NCBI GenBank assembly: GCA_002221725.1
Contig: NJFT01000091.1
Coordinates: 1 to 64,000, forward strand
Direction of reading: 5' to 3'
Length of the DNA: 64,000 bases
From: Scedosporium boydii
Taxonomy: Eukaryota; Ascomycota; Sordariomycetes; Microascales; Microascaceae
A program made the translations under genes and the position numbers. A model generated the notes under the pieces. That model saw only the letters and a list, made by a program, of their open reading frames with translations, made no database searches and was not told the DNA's origin. Positions 22,311-34,790 of this stretch are shown here, piece after piece. The first letter of the stretch is position 1, and each line of letters begins with the position of its first letter.

Positions 22311-24057
22311 GTGGAAGTTGTCTGGCAACTAAGGAGACAGTACTCTGGGACCTCGGTCTAGCCTAATCCTAAAGGGGCATCGATGGGGTGCCCAAGAATA
22401 TTATCAGAGTTGTTCGTGACGCTGAACAAGGCGACAGTTCGCGCATCGAAAATGGCCAGTCAAGTCTGACGGTAGATGGCGACATTTATAACAGCCTGCG
22501 CGTCGGGATGGGTGGAGGAGAGGGTCCCTGACGGGTTGGCTGTCAGTTGTTCCATCGACCCGCTGTCAACATCAAGCACGCCAAGGGACTTGCGGCATTG
22601 GTCGGCGAACTCGGCCATTATAGCCCTGGTTGGCTCGCGATGGTGGGAAACCACCTCTGTCTTGATTACACACGGCGGAACGCTGGACCCGGAGAAGCTG
22701 ACTGCACCGGAGGGCAACATGTGGGGAGACTCCATCGTTCGCTTGCGTTGTACGAGTTGCATAGTTACGTGGAAGATATTGTATTCTGTTACCAGAATAT
22801 TGGGGGTCAGCACGTGAAAGGGTTAGGAGGTCGCGCTTCTCGACCCGTCGGCGATAATCAGACCGAGTTCGCGTGATAGATCTGCGAAACCTGCCATGGC
22901 GACGGGGTCTCAGCCTGGCATCGGATGGGCGTTCTTTCACCCTAGTGCATTGTTTCCTAGCCGAGGGAGGAGGGCAGGGACTTCCAAGGACGTGGCTGTG
23001 CGACTCGCACAACCGACAAAAATAGTTGGTGCACGTCGGATCAGGGCAGGTTCCGTCACCCAGGGAAAAGAATTGGCAAGTATTATTGCCTTGGCAGGGA
23101 TGGCGGCGTCGCCATTCCACGGGATGCTCTCCAATCCTGGTGGAGATGTCAGGGAGGTCGCCAGGGAGATTGCCATACTCCCAACATTGATCCGGACACT
23201 CCGGAATGCTACCTCCATGCACGGATGGCAGAGGAAGTGCGTCGCACAGCGAGAGCTACGAAGTATGTCTGGCAGGACCCGTTCGAGGTTTACTATGCAC
23301 ACAGGGAATTCGCGGTCCAGTTGCTATGGTATGGAAATCAGGTACTGCCCAATCGAATGGGAAAAGGATGGGGTCCGAAAACTTACGAGCTGGACACTGG
23401 CCAGTACCTCGCGATCCTATTCATTGAGGCGACCGTTCTGCAAATGTGTGAGCCTTCCAGAAAACAATGAAGACGTAAGTGCTAAAGTTTGTAAGGATGG
23501 GGACTTACTCTCAGTGCCAAGGATATTTGGCGAGCTGCTTCGCTAATCTCGCCCATCTTAACGCGATATCATAGATACCGAGAATAAGAGGGAAACAGGG
23601 AGACAGGGACAGGGAGCGACACCCGCACGTAGTGAGCAGCCGAGGCTTGTATGGGGTTGAGCGGTCGTTCGGAAAGAACTGCCCCCCCGGTTCCTCGTCG
23701 TCGTGGTTGCTGTCGTTGTTGTTGGCGTTGGCGTTGGAGGTGTAGCGTGTGTGAGGATTAGGCGATCATGGGGAAGAGGCTTAGTGCTGGGAGACGGCAT
23801 TTGCCATCATCCCAATTCCAGATAAATGCCGTCCATCGCCTTCCTCCCGGTTGGAGATACTGCCAAAGACTCAAGACAGAAGAGCTGGTAATGTTGTCTA
23901 TACCAATATTGCTGTCCGATCCCCCACCCAGCAACCAAAAAAGCCCATCTAAGAGCCCAAGAAAGGGAAAAGGATGCCTCCGCCGAAGGAAAGAACGATG
24001 AGTAGGTCGGACGAGCTCTCGCTGCTTCTCTGCAGTCCCCGGATGAGAATGGTACCG

Positions 24058-24904
24058 TTAGTTTATCTTTCCGTTGACCTTTATGTATGTTATTGTTCCA
24101 CTTATTGAAGGGTTGGTTCGAAGGTCCATTGTGGAGATGGATGAATGGACGTGGAAACCCGTCCCCTCAGTAATATATAGACTTCTTAGACGCAAGGGCC
24201 GCGCAATGAAAAAGGACGCCTTGCTGAAAGACGGCGCGGACCGGTGTTTTGGCACCACCTATGATATATAGAAGAGAAGAAGAGATAACATGGATATGCG
24301 TCGGATCGGTGAAACCTAAGCAAGATTGTAGGGCTAGGAATGTTTTCTTGAGTCGAGTCCATGTGTGATGTACATGTAAAGAAAAAGAAGAAACCGCAAC
24401 CCCGTCTGCAGGTTGTCTGCTCTTGAAGGGAAGAAACGATGCCCTCGGCCTTTCGAGGTTGGTCCGCGGTGGATTCTGCGATGTTTCGATTTACTGGGAA
24501 TTCCAAGGGAACCCAAACATAAAATGGTTTGTTTAATTAGGAGATCCTAGACGTTGAGGAAACACGAGATCGACATACTCGATTTGCTGGACCCGTCCTC
24601 TATATAAATCCATCCGATAGTAGACAATGTCCTCAGACACCGCTCGAAGGTGCAAGGCCCTAGAACAAAATGGTGCAATTTGAGGCAGTGCATAACGAGC
24701 CCTGCTTCTGTTCATCATCATCCTGTTGTAAGTTTTGAGTTCCCGATCTCTTGCAGGGTCCGGCGGGGTTCCGAGCTTCCATCCTCTTCGGCAATTCACT
24801 GAACCACGGGGTTTTGGGTTTAGTAGGTATATCGGAAGACTGAGGTTGTATTTCGCTTTGGATATGATATGATACTGGGCTAGCTCCCCAGTCTCATATA
24901 TCAA
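24058..24904 (-). pseudogene. Unrecognised coding-like minus-strand fragments
   Basis: Two separate frames: 24904-24533 (123 codons) ends V-Y-Y-R-M-D-L-Y-R-G-R-V-Q-Q-I-E-Y-V-D-L-V, and 24258-24058 contains F-H-V-H-S-S-I-S-T-M-D-L-R. Both look protein-like with alternating hydrophobic residues suggesting beta strands. They are separated by ~280 bp with stops. Family unknown. Confidence 0.25.
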
Positions 24905-26063
24905 GGTCTATAGGGCTGTCCTCGATAAAGGAAATATCTTTTTACCCTCTTAGGGCGAGCTTTTCTGCCGGCTTTCAGGCATCCGAAGGGATCTGGCCCT
25001 TCACACGTTCCTGTAGGGGATCCAGCTCTGCTTTTCATTCTCTTAGTAGAATGTTGCCGATATAGTAGTGAATGAATAACCTGCCAGGGGGCATGCAATG
25101 GGGCCATCGGCTCCGTACGAACCAGACCAGGAATGAGTTGTGTATGATCGTTTCGGTCTTCCGAGTCCGGGGAGCAGGGACTCCTTCGCGTCCTTCAAAT
25201 ACGACTTGCCGTTCTCGCCGTTGGTAAGCCTGTTGTCTGGCATCTCTCATCAATTTTCTTATCGTGGGAGCGACAGTTACGGCTCGTATATATGAGTGGA
25301 GGTCGAAGAGCGGCAGCTGGAGCGTTTGGTTTGGGCAATACTACGTCTCTAAATATCTCGACATGTCCGGGTCTGTCGAGGCGGGATATATTCCCCGGTA
25401 AACCCAACGCTGAGGACCGAATGGGCCCTCTAGCTCTGGTAGAAATATCGAAGGACTACAACAACAAGATCATGAACCCCTGAAAGGAGAAAAGGTCTTG
25501 ATTGTCGCGAATGAGCTTTTATATATCCCAGCTTATGGAAGGTCGTCCTAGTAATTAGGATCGCGGATTGTGACCAGAGAGTCTCTGAGCGTGAGATGCA
25601 GTTTCAAATCCTCAAAACACTTGTATGATGTCCACTCCAGATTCCTCTCAATTCCACAGACCTTGTCATAGTCTCCGTGGGTGTCAAGCACTTCCGTGCA
25701 AGCTGGCCCTTATCTTATATAAGGTTTTGAAGGGCATGTCGTTCCTTTTGGTGGGAGATCGTGAATGGGGTGACCTGACAGACGGGACATATATGGAATG
25801 AATGTGTGGATGGTTTTTGGATAGTTCTAGTAAAGGGATCTCTACTGGAACACACCAGTGGGGCCCCAGGTTTGAAGTCTTCGGCAATCCAGTCCACCAG
25901 GCAGCTTAGAGCTGCAGGATCTTGTAAATGTCCACGAGGGTGCGTACACACCCAAATGGTATCTCTCGAGAATGCCTCATCTTCGGCGGCGTGGCTTCAT
26001 CCACCCAAACTTAGACTGGCTCCTCAAGGCGTGAAGAATGGGTAAGTTTAGCTCCCGGAAAAG

Positions 26064-26580
26064 CTATATCTCGTCGAATGCTTCGGGCCTATATAGAGTC
26101 CAGGGAACAACGTGCATGCGGGAAACGCCAACGCGCCTGTTCTGGAGAGGCGTTGCTTCGTGGAGAGGGGGCGAAACAGCATCGGTTGCGCATCGTGTGC
26201 TATGAGCCCAGCTATCTAACATCAGGGTAAGTTCGTGGCTATACTTCTGCTCTAGTTGTGTCCTCTCGGCTTTGAAACGGCGGGACAAACCTATTCCAAC
26301 CGCCAGATAAGCTTGAACCAAGAGATACCCCGGCGGCCTTGGAACTCTGCCTGTTCCGGGACCTTTATACACTTCTCTTCCACTCACTCATCTTCGATCC
26401 CAGTTCCTCTTCTTCTCGTTCCATGAGTCCCTCCGGTAAGATAGCTGAAAGATACCAATATTCTGTTCCTACTACTCGGAGGAGTTCCCCACACTGATTG
26501 ATCCATATTGCCGCTTCAGTTGGGTAATCAGTTTCGTTTGGCAGCTCGGGACATTCGCCGGACCATACGGGGAGATCCAT
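26064..26580 (-). CDS. Candidate two-exon gene, paralog family with M-D-L-P-V-W start
   Basis: The 5' piece (26580-26365) starts M-D-L-P-V-W-S-G-E-C-P-E-L-P, continues acidic, and contains a strong internal donor (GTGAGT in A-AGTGAGTGG near 26390). A second frame ending at 26064 is open for about 100 codons (L-S-R-R-F-K-A-E-R-T-Q-L-E-Q-K-Y-S-H-E-L) and stops after F-D-E-I. The start region is shared with 21370-21410. The exact acceptor is unclear, so exon limits are approximate. No known family. Confidence 0.3.
26540..26580 (-). repeat. Dispersed 41-bp segment, copy 2
   Basis: Pairs with 21370-21410 (about 90% identical). It forms the ATG-proximal part of the candidate gene at 26064-26580. 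Confidence 0.6.
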
Positions 26581-26945
26581 TCTTTTCTCATTCTAGGTCC
26601 ATCCGAGATGCTTCCTGACCATTGGGCAAAGGGTAGAGTGTCCTCGGGAACCCCGATGTAAAGGTGAATATGTGGCGTTATAAGGTAATATACAAATGTG
26701 CATCCTCATGCGCTTGCGAGGCTTGAGCTCCTATAGACTTGCGGGTAATGGGCAAGGTTGATAGACTTCAAAATTTGTTGGGAAAAGATGCCGTTTTTTT
26801 AGATCAGGATGTCGGCATCAAGAGTCTACTCCGGCTTCAGAGGCTTCTTTTCTTGAAAGTTGGCTGGCTCCCGCAGGATATCTTGGCTATGGTTTCGATG
26901 GCCTTGAGCGGGACGAGGGTACTCTGATCAAGGATCACATTCCAG

Positions 26946-27018
26946 TTGAGGAGGGCGGCAGTGATGGTTGTGTCGTGACTGGACGGAACTTATCTCTTGA
27001 CATCAGTCATTAGTGCCT
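26946..27018 (+). repeat. 73-bp segment matching 57006-57078
   Basis: About 58 of 73 bases are identical, and 13 of the 15 differences are transitions. Both copies are preceded, at somewhat different spacing, by ATCAAGGATCAC. The partner lies outside the island between the ammonium transporter and peptidyl-tRNA hydrolase. Confidence 0.65.
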
Positions 27019-27434
27019 GAGACGGGCCTTTGATGGACAGGTGTTAAGACTTCTTGGCTTTTTTCGGAGATTATCTGGTGCCCTGGAGGGTGCCTGCCTC
27101 CTTCGTGTCGTTTGTGGAAATGCTCGCGTTGTTGTTTTCTTGTCTACGGCAACAACCACACAGTCCGGACACGAATCGGAGCTTCAGCGGCTCGGGTTCG
27201 GATTTTTCTCCCGTCTACCCTGTCAATCGAGGAGACTGGTCAGAAGAACCAAACCTTCCGGGGTCTGAAGGTAGTCGGAGGTATTCCGTCTTCCCCAAAG
27301 TATATATTAGGATGATTAGCTGTAAGAAAGGCCAAATCAATCAAACTTCCGTAGGAAAGTTCATCAACCGGATAAAGCGATTCCCGCTTGCGGTAAAGAT
27401 GGCGTCCGCGGGCTCGGGGGAGCCGTCAGAGGTT

Positions 27435-27770
27435 TCATTCTACCTTCGCGTCAGTCTTGATAGCCGGTTCGACAAAGTTTTGAGCTACGCTGATCGCCCA
27501 CGCGGCTATGGCAGTATACTCGTTCTCGAAGAAAGTGCTACGGGGCCGGTATCCCTCTAGATGGCCGTGGAGATTCGAGCAGCCAGTCGAGCGACCCCAC
27601 CACCACCCGCAGATATGATGAGTCGTATCCCCTGCAATTAGGACGCAATCGCATCGGTTGGGCGACAGCTCACCATTAAGGATCTTGTAGTTTACGTTGT
27701 CGATTGTGGTGGCGATAGTTCTCCATGTCTTAAGAATATCGCCAGTCTCCTGCCAGACTTCCAATCCCAC
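27435..27770 (-). CDS. Unrecognised coding-like exon
   Basis: A minus-strand frame of about 110-120 codons with a strongly protein-like sequence: V-W-Q-E-T-G-D-I-L-K-T-W-R-T-I-A-T-T-I then N-R-C-D-C-V-L-I-A-G-D and H-I-C-G-W-W-W-G. It is open a little upstream of 27770 as well (L-N-S-A-W-L-P-T-T-L-D-V-G). No start, signal peptide or family can be named; probably an internal or last exon. Confidence 0.3.
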   Translation of the reverse strand: MGLEVWQETGDILKTWRTIATTIDNVNYKILNGELSPNRCDCVLIAGDTTHHICGWWWGRSTGCSNLHGHLEGYRPRSTFFENEYTAIAAWAISVAQNFVEPAIKTDAKVE

Positions 27771-29525
27771 GTCTAGCGTGGTAGGTAGCCACGCCGAGTT
27801 CAGGGAGGATTCTCATTCCGAACAGTTTGATTGCCACGTCGTTGGAGAAGGCCTGAGTTGAGCTAGTACATCGCCTTTTGTAACGCATGCCAACTCGATG
27901 CCACCATACTCCCGCTTTCGCAGCCTGCAAACGGAATAGCGAGCGACTGTTTCTGTCTCTCGGATGTGCAAGGCTACTCTCTTCCGACCTTCTGATGTGG
28001 CCACCGCAGAATAGTGACGCAGAGCCTAGACAGTTTTGTGTCATGCCCAGGCTGCGCCAGTGTCATAGGAAATGTGCTGCTACTCTCGAAGTCCGCCATG
28101 TTTTCTGGCTTCTTTGAGAAAGGTTCGGACAGAAGTATATAGCTCGCGACATCTTATACGCGTGTCTGGAGGCACAGTGCCGCATCTTTCCCTGAATGTA
28201 TATGTAGCACAAGATTGAGGCCATGGCTTGATGGATTTGTCTCGTGTCATTCTGAACCCCAGGGGTGAGTCCTGTCAGTGCCAACTCTGTCTAATCTCCC
28301 AATCTCTCCACACCTTCTCCCTACTCAGCCATTGATCAAGAGAATACAGTTCGGGACGAGCGCTTGGGCCTTTAGCCTTAGACTCATCCTCTATTTTCGA
28401 CGTCGGACTGCTATATAAATCCAATCAAGCATCCCGAGAAAGTTCGGGTTGGGGAAATAGGCCTGCATCCGGTGCGTTCTAGAGTAAGAGGGGATTGCCC
28501 TCTCATCGGCCCTTCCCTCAAGGAAAGTGATCATTCTGCGCCACTATGCGAAGAGAATGTCTTTCGGTCCATGGCCGGGAGGGGGCGGAATATTTCTCTC
28601 TTTGGCACGTTTCTCTAGATGGCGTCCGAGAATAGTTCCACCTTGCATAAGTTCGACAAGAGCGGAGCACCTGCCGGTTAGTGCCGGTGGACGTTGCGTA
28701 ACTACAGCGTCGTCGACGACAGCTCATGCCAAGTGTTGAGGGCCTCGTCAGCCTTCGTGGAATCATATAACCTAGCTATTTGCAGTTGGGATCGCACTGC
28801 GTTCAAAGCAGCCACTGGAGACAGGAGCCAGAACGACCAGTTAGGTAACGGTATATTCCAGTGACGGCTGATGGAAAAAAAGAGAGTACGGTTGCATCAT
28901 CCGATTCCTGACTAGTATGATAACGGTGAAAATGGAAGTGACCGCGGAATCAAAACCATACTGGCTGCTGTTTGACCATAGGGACCACAGCGCCATCTCT
29001 TCCCGGACGCACTACTTCCTGCGTCGGCGTTACAGCGGCATGGCGAGCGGGATCGAAGAACACACACGTATATATATTGGTCTTGTAGTCGAGGTGTGAT
29101 TCGTACCGCATTGTTTCAACACATGCCTGCTCACGCGTGTCTCCGCAGAAGAGGGAAACAACGGACGGTTTGTGGCTTCCGGCTGCCAGTTTCCGATTTG
29201 ATGCTGGCTTCATTGATGTTCTGGGGAATATGGACGGTAGCCACCAGCCACAACATGTTGCTGAACATATAGGGCGTTGGCAATACAGGGCTCTGCCGCG
29301 GGAGAGCATTGTATGTGAGGCAGCGCCTCTGATTCCTTCGGAATCACGTTCAATCCAGATTGCAGTTTGCGGTGAACTCTTCGAATATTGTTAGGCAATA
29401 GTGCATTGGGAGAACAGCATCCCTGCAAGCCTTGGATAGAGAGAACGAAAACCATGTTCCTAGAGACGAACTAGGTCACCCAGCTCAAGCCCTCTAACTT
29501 TGGGCGTTTTTCTCATGTCGCCTTT

Positions 29526-30142
29526 TCAGCCTGTAATCCGCATTCTTGTGGTTTCTTTGGCTATAATCGCCTCTTGTTGGTTTTCGATATTGGCAAGGTC
29601 ACCTGCGACAGTCATACCAGGAACCCATTTCTCAATTGGAGCATTTTTGTCCTCAACTGGTATGATATCCGAACATGTATGGCATTCGTGCGGTAGATTG
29701 GTCCTGCCACTTCTTATATACCTTGGGATCTGTCCTAGAACTGGCGGGGCCAGTTCTGCCATGGCCATTAGCTGGTGTCAGATCCGCGGAGTTGTTGGGT
29801 TTACGACACCAAGTGGCGTGCTAGAAGTTCCACCCTGGTTGGCATGGATTCCTGATACCTCTCGTCATGTCCCGCCTTCAAATCCTTGGCCTGATTTAGC
29901 TGAACCAGGACTCGCCGCACCACTGGTAGTGATGAGAATTGCTCCTTCGTTTTCTCACTGTGTGCCTTCTCGACTCCCTTGAGTACCGCAACTGCGTCTT
30001 TCGTAAGAAAACAATGTTGATCCCAGGGCCGGTCAAAGTCCACTTGGGAACCTCCCCAATCAAAGGTGGGAGAAACTGTAAGAGTCGACGGGGTGTTGAC
30101 TTCGTCGGAACAACGATAGACCGCAATTTGATCAATCTCCAA
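29526..30142 (-). CDS. Unrecognised coding-like region, two frames
   Basis: The first frame (30142-29801, 113 codons) is charged and soluble: D-W-G-G-S-Q-V-D-F-D-R-P-W-D-Q-H then K-D-A-V-A-V-L-K-G-V-E-K-A. The second (29768-29526) contains C-H-T-C-S-D-I-I-P-V-E-D-K-N-A-P-I-E-K-W. The opposite strand is also open but reads as a hydrophobic mirror, so minus is favoured. GTGTCG/GTAAAC donors and a GCTAATGG branch-like site lie between them, yet no splice I tried keeps both frames, so a frameshift is possible. Confidence 0.3.
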
Positions 30143-31423
30143 AATGTAAAATTTATCGAAGCTGCGAAGAGATCATATAGGCCATCTTCTGTGGGGCGGT
30201 CAAACCTGCGGCGTGGGTGTGTATCCGACGGGGACAGGAAGATCTCGACTGAACAGGCCCGAGCGGAGAAAATCGGCCGACTCCCTGCATTAGGGTGGAA
30301 ACGTTCCAGTGGTATTGGATAGGTTCCGAAGGTAAGTGCTCCGGCCTTTGAAGGAGCTAAAATCCCGTATATAAAATGACGGAGCGTGTCAGTTGACCCA
30401 GGGAGGACCTATTGGAGAGCGTGACGGCTTCAATTTGTTTCGAGAAGCAAAGCTCCTAAATCCACAACCATAGCAACCAGTCTTGTTGCCGGACGATCAG
30501 CAGAAAAGCTCGTCTCTGGAAAACCCATGACTTTAATATTGATCCCGTTGCGGCCCCGATTCGCGGCGGTTCCATGGATTGAAGCGGCTTCTCGTCGTCG
30601 GTCCAAGTCGGAGCCGGAGCAGCGCTACAGATAGCCGCAACCCGGAGAAGATCACATGATAGCTGTAGCAGCTCAAATCTCGGCAGGAAGGCCCAGAGAA
30701 CTACACAAATGACTGTGCAGATCTTGCCTTTCGATTCCGTCAAGTAGGTCTGGTACTTGACCAGGTCTTGCCGCAGAAAACGTGGACTATATAACTGAAC
30801 TCTCCAGTTATGGCTGGAAGGACGGCCGTGTCTCCAAAGGAAAACTCTGGCTTTCTTCTGAGGTGCCTGGGTTCCGACTTCGCACTACGATGAACGATAG
30901 TTAGATGTCATTTCTGGGGATTTACTCTACAGATAACACGTATCAAGATTCCAAACCACAAACAAGAAGAATTACCTTCGAACGAGCTTCTTCTCACAAA
31001 GCAGGGCCTGCGAGCGCCCTGAGCTTCGCCCGTCCAGGATTTCAAGCCTCGAATATATAGCATATCAGCAGATGGAGTCCACTTGGGTGAAGGAAATACC
31101 TCGTATCGTCCGAGTAACTGACTCAGGTGAGCAAATCTGCCGAGGTTATATCGGGGAGTGCTCCCAGCCCGTGAGACAAGACCGCCCTGCCTTTTTCAAT
31201 TATACGGAAAGGCTTCAGGGCCAATTTCGCGTCGTTGGATTTTCTTTTCTCTGGCGCTTCGAATGGGAATATGTGGGCCGCTTCGGCATCTGGCATCCCA
31301 GTACAGATGGTGGAGATGGCGAAGGTGGATGGAATGTGGCTAAGGTCATATTTAGAGCCGTCTCATCGGCCGGTCTTGATGAAGCTGCCTGGACTCGTGT
31401 CGGGAGGCATGCGCTAGTAGTTC

Positions 31424-31815
31424 TCAATCCTCCACATCGATCACCAACATTTGTGAAGGAAACTCCTCCAAATGCCGAGGCCACACTCGATCTCTGTAGG
31501 TCCAGCGGGGTGACTTTCCGAGCCAGCGGCCGGAATTGTTAGGGAAGCCGCCGCATGCCCGCCCTTGCGGTCGAAGATTTGTAGAGCATCCCACTTGTTC
31601 GGGATGGTGGTCCATGCCTTCGTAGGTCTCGTCCCAGGATGACAAGCCGGGAAGCTCGTTAGTCCCTTGCCGGTCTGGGGGAGCTTGAATCAGTGCCCAG
31701 TCCAGGCGCTGGTTCTTTTGTGATCGGCATGCCAAGCGGGGACAAGGATGGGTCTCAATCCGGCCATCTTGGTTCTCGTTAGGCCGATCTGGCTCGTTCT
31801 GCCGATCCGATTGAG
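31424..31815 (-). pseudogene. Possible trypsin-like (S1-type) protein fragment
   Basis: The minus-strand frame is open for about 130 codons back to a TAG near 31815 that could be an acceptor. It holds R-L-D-W-A-L-I-Q-A-P-P-D-R-Q-G-T-N-E-L-P and later R-A-C-G-G-F-P-N-N and M-L-V-I-D-V-E. Uncharacterised fungal proteins with a serine-protease-like fold often carry D-W-A-L-I…R-x-G-x-N-x-L-P. No Gly-Asp-Ser-Gly active-site motif follows in frame, so this is a fragment at best. Confidence 0.3.
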
Positions 31816-32422
31816 TCGTCTACGGTCTGTTTGGTATAGCCACGTGCATATAGCCCTTCAGCAGTAATGCGTTGTCGAAATAGAGCATCCATTGCTTTCG
31901 CCCGGATCTGTCCGCTACTTTAAAATACTGTTGGCTTATCTGTCAGATATCGGAAAGCAGAACGAGGGGATACATGCTATTAATAACCAACAGCCAAATG
32001 TTGCCTTATGATCGGTCAGGTTGATTGTCTGGACTCCGTCCCGATCCACGGACCTCTGCCCAGTCTAACATTTGATGTTGCTCATACCATTCCTCGACAG
32101 ACTGGGTATTCGATCCCTCTGGTTCATTCTGCCAGCGAAATAGGTTTCCAAATCCATTTGCGACAATCTCCCGGAATATATCATCAGGGATGCCACCAGA
32201 GCCATAATGAAGCACTGTGGGTTTTGATGTTGAGAGCCGCGAGCTGAAGACTCATCACCAAACAGTTCATATAAGCTTGCCCTTTATATAGAGAACAAAA
32301 CCGTGTACCCTTAAAGTTCCTGGCACACGACAGACCAGGGGCCACCCAGACGAGTGGGTTCTTAGTCGCCACCGCCTCAGACACGCCGAACATGAAGCTC
32401 AGGGAGACCGTTTATATCGGCT

Positions 32423-32473
32423 CATATGGCGTTCACGTGCTCGAGGATCGCCGCATTGACATCCCTCGGAGCC
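32423..32473 (-). repeat. Diverged paralogous segment, copy 1
   Basis: Thirty-six of 51 bases match 36591-36641. Differences fall 8/6/1 by codon phase, with the middle base nearly invariant. On the minus strand the copies read A-P-R-D-V-N-A-A-I-L-E-H-V-N and T-P-R-N-V-K-A-P-I-L-E-H-A-N. A TGA follows here where the other copy has TGT (Cys), so this copy looks dead. Confidence 0.5.
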
Positions 32474-32838
32474 ATCGCGTTTCGCACACTCTGGCAGTTA
32501 GAGATGCCAATGTTGCACACACCAAACGACACGATCGTACGGGGTGCTCGTGGTCCAAAAAGCAGATCGTCATCGAAGCTTGACGGGAATGCAGCCTATA
32601 AAAAGCGCTGTGGCTTCGCCCTTGGGATCGAATGGATGGAACGAAGGCAAGGCTTGATGTTACCGTCAATATTGTCTATATATGCGAGTAGTACCACGGA
32701 AACATATCCGCCAGTGGCGGGTAGAGTAAGAAATCTCGCCAGCATTCGCAGAGTGCCTCTCATCGGCTACCGTTTGGGATTGGGTTTTGGGTTCTAGCAC
32801 ACAAAAACTAGGCTCGCCGTCGAGGGCCTTATATTCGA

Positions 32839-33622
32839 TTATGACCGCGAGATGATTTGGCAAAGGACACAGGTCCAGTCCGGCTCATTCTCCCCGGTGG
32901 ATTCGATTCTCTCATCCCATCCTGCAGCCACGGTGGCCCATGACCAAGGCTCGTCTATAGAGAATTTGAGACACTTATCCTTCCAAGAACACATGTCAAC
33001 GTTGAAGTAGATTGTCGATACTTTCCCCCGCCTCAAGAGGCTGTCGTTTAGGTGTCCCTGAGGGCCTCTCAGGACACTAGACAGCCACGCACCGGCCGCG
33101 GCGCTTTCGGCTGGTGTCGCAGCCCACGACGCTAAGGGGCTCCGCTTGTCCCGGGTCGACGGCGACCATGAGATGACATAGGTTGGGCTCGTCCATAATC
33201 GGCCGAGGACTGTCAGAGACTAGGGATGCTGTATATTTAAGCGTCTGCAAGGGGTTTATAATGATCAGCCAGGTTAAGGGAATTTTGCGAATGATGTCGT
33301 CTGGCTGAGACACCTTTAAAGGTATGAAAAAAGCAAAAATTAATTGATAATGTATTTTCCAAGTGAGAACGGACTAAGGCGTATACCTCCTCTCTAGCCA
33401 CCGGTTGATCTCGGCGACCCTGGACAGGGCGCTCAGGCTCGTCTTGGAGAAATCCTCGACGTCGCTATATATGATTTCCTTGGCCGCGTCGAACAGCCCG
33501 TGAGCGACGCGCAATTGCTGGTTGAGGGTGAAACATGGCCAGCCGGTCAGCTTGGCATGCTCCAGCATGGTGACTTTGGCGGATCTCATTCGTATCGACC
33601 ACTGATATATACGCGATACCAT
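32839..33622 (-). CDS. Candidate two-exon gene of unknown family
   Basis: The first exon runs from 33622 (M-V-S-R-I-Y-Q-W-S-I-R) through A-K-E-I-I-Y-S-D-V-E-D-F-S-K to N-R-W-L-E-R-R, meeting a GTATAC donor near 33387. After CCCTAG near 33221 a frame opens with S-L-T-V-L-G-R-L-W-T-S-P-T-Y-V-I and runs about 125 codons through V-S-T-I-Y-F-N-V-D-M-C-S-W-K to a stop at 32839. The intron would be about 165 bp, and other splicing is possible. Family not recognised. Confidence 0.35.
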
Positions 33623-34020
33623 TTATGCCCCGATCCTTGGCTAGAATGCCTAACCCGACACGTTAGTAGATGCTAACCTACCAAGAAGCGAGGGATTAGA
33701 CTTACCTTACAGGATCGCAGGACTCTACTCGTTCGCTTCAGAACACCGCGGGCACTGGAGGGGATGGATCCGTTCCGTCGTCGCCACGAGAGAGGTGCTT
33801 TCATCTCCCAGTGGCAAGAGGTCGCATATCGCGCGAAAGTAAGTTTGCGTGCTCTACATTTACCCACGTCCGGTCCACACGGAGTTGGACGTTTGGATCA
33901 GCCACCGAACAGAGCATATATATCAACATGGGAAAGCAGGCGTTCTCGCCAGGTATTTCAAATCATGAGAGAACGGCCCAAAACCCATTGTTCTCATCAG
34001 GGACGCCTGAAGTTTAAACG

Positions 34021-34098
34021 GGTCGCCTTCTAATACCACAGGTTGTCTTGCGTCAGGTCGCTTTCTAATACCACAAGTTGCCCTGCTTCAGGTCGCCC
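34021..34098. repeat. 35-bp tandem repeat, about 2.2 copies
   Basis: Units 34021-34055 and 34056-34090 match at 30 of 35 bases (GGTCGC-YTTCTAATACCACA…); a third begins at 34091. The unit length is not a multiple of three, so it is not a protein repeat. Confidence 0.7.
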
Positions 34099-34584
34099 GC
34101 GTAATAGTAGTATACCCGCTCCGCACCCAGCTTGAGGTGCAAATCTCCAGCCTCTTAAGGGCGAGGAAAACCGCCCGCCCGGAAGGCCGGAAGAATTTCC
34201 CCTCGTGAAGCTTCTTCCGCGCAAGGACCATCGTGTATATATTGACAGGAGAACCATCATGACCAATTCCTCTAGCCGTTGGTGGAATTTAAGCCTGCTC
34301 TTGCGGTTTGCCGCGGTATAACGTGACCTTCTATAGCCCTTATAAAGGCCTTTGCCTCCACTTGCAGCGCATACCCGCGGACGGCTAGCGGTGCCCTCCA
34401 CCCTATCTCGTGTGCGATCTCAAGCCCCAGCCTGTATAGGCGTTCAGCGAAGTTGCTAGTTGCTATATTCGTTGGGGCGCTGCAAACAATCCGGCTAACG
34501 TTGGGATGGGCCAGGTATAGTTGTGCAATCAGGGCAAGCAGCTGTGTCTTTCCGCTCCCAGCGAATCACCAGAAGGCGAGCCTG

Positions 34585-34790
34585 TGTTTTCAGGTCTTCC
34601 GTCGGCTCACCGGGCGGACTGGCGAAGACAATATCTGTTCGGGCCGCTCGAGGAAGGTAAGGGCAATTCCCACGCAGGGCCGGTTGCAGATGCCAAAAAC
34701 TGAACCCCGGAATTTGCCGGGTAACCGATCTTCTGGCTTGGCTGACATTACTGTATATAGATCCAGACCGTAAAGTGTTTCATAATCTTA
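34585..34790 (-). CDS. Coding-like exon beside a TATATA motif
   Basis: A minus-strand frame of about 65 codons (approximate limits) reads D-L-Y-T-V-M-S-A-K-P-E-D-R-L-P-G-K-F then V-F-G-I-C-N-R-P-C-V-G-I-A-L. A second piece near 34.1-34.26 kb reads N-I-Y-T-M-V-L-A-R-K-K-L-H-E-G-K-F. The shared Y-T-(V/M)-(M/V)-x-A-(K/R)…G-K-F pattern hints that the two are paralogs. Neither has a firm start. Confidence 0.25.

Noticed and set aside
22572..23546. Two 216-codon frames on opposite strands (22572-23222 and 22896-23546)
   Set aside because: They overlap, both are Arg/Cys-rich and neither has a family motif or splice support. Kept only as part of the island description.
29500..29982. 160-codon plus-strand hydrophobic frame
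   Set aside because: Reads as the mirror of the charged minus-strand frames at 29526-30142, which look more protein-like.
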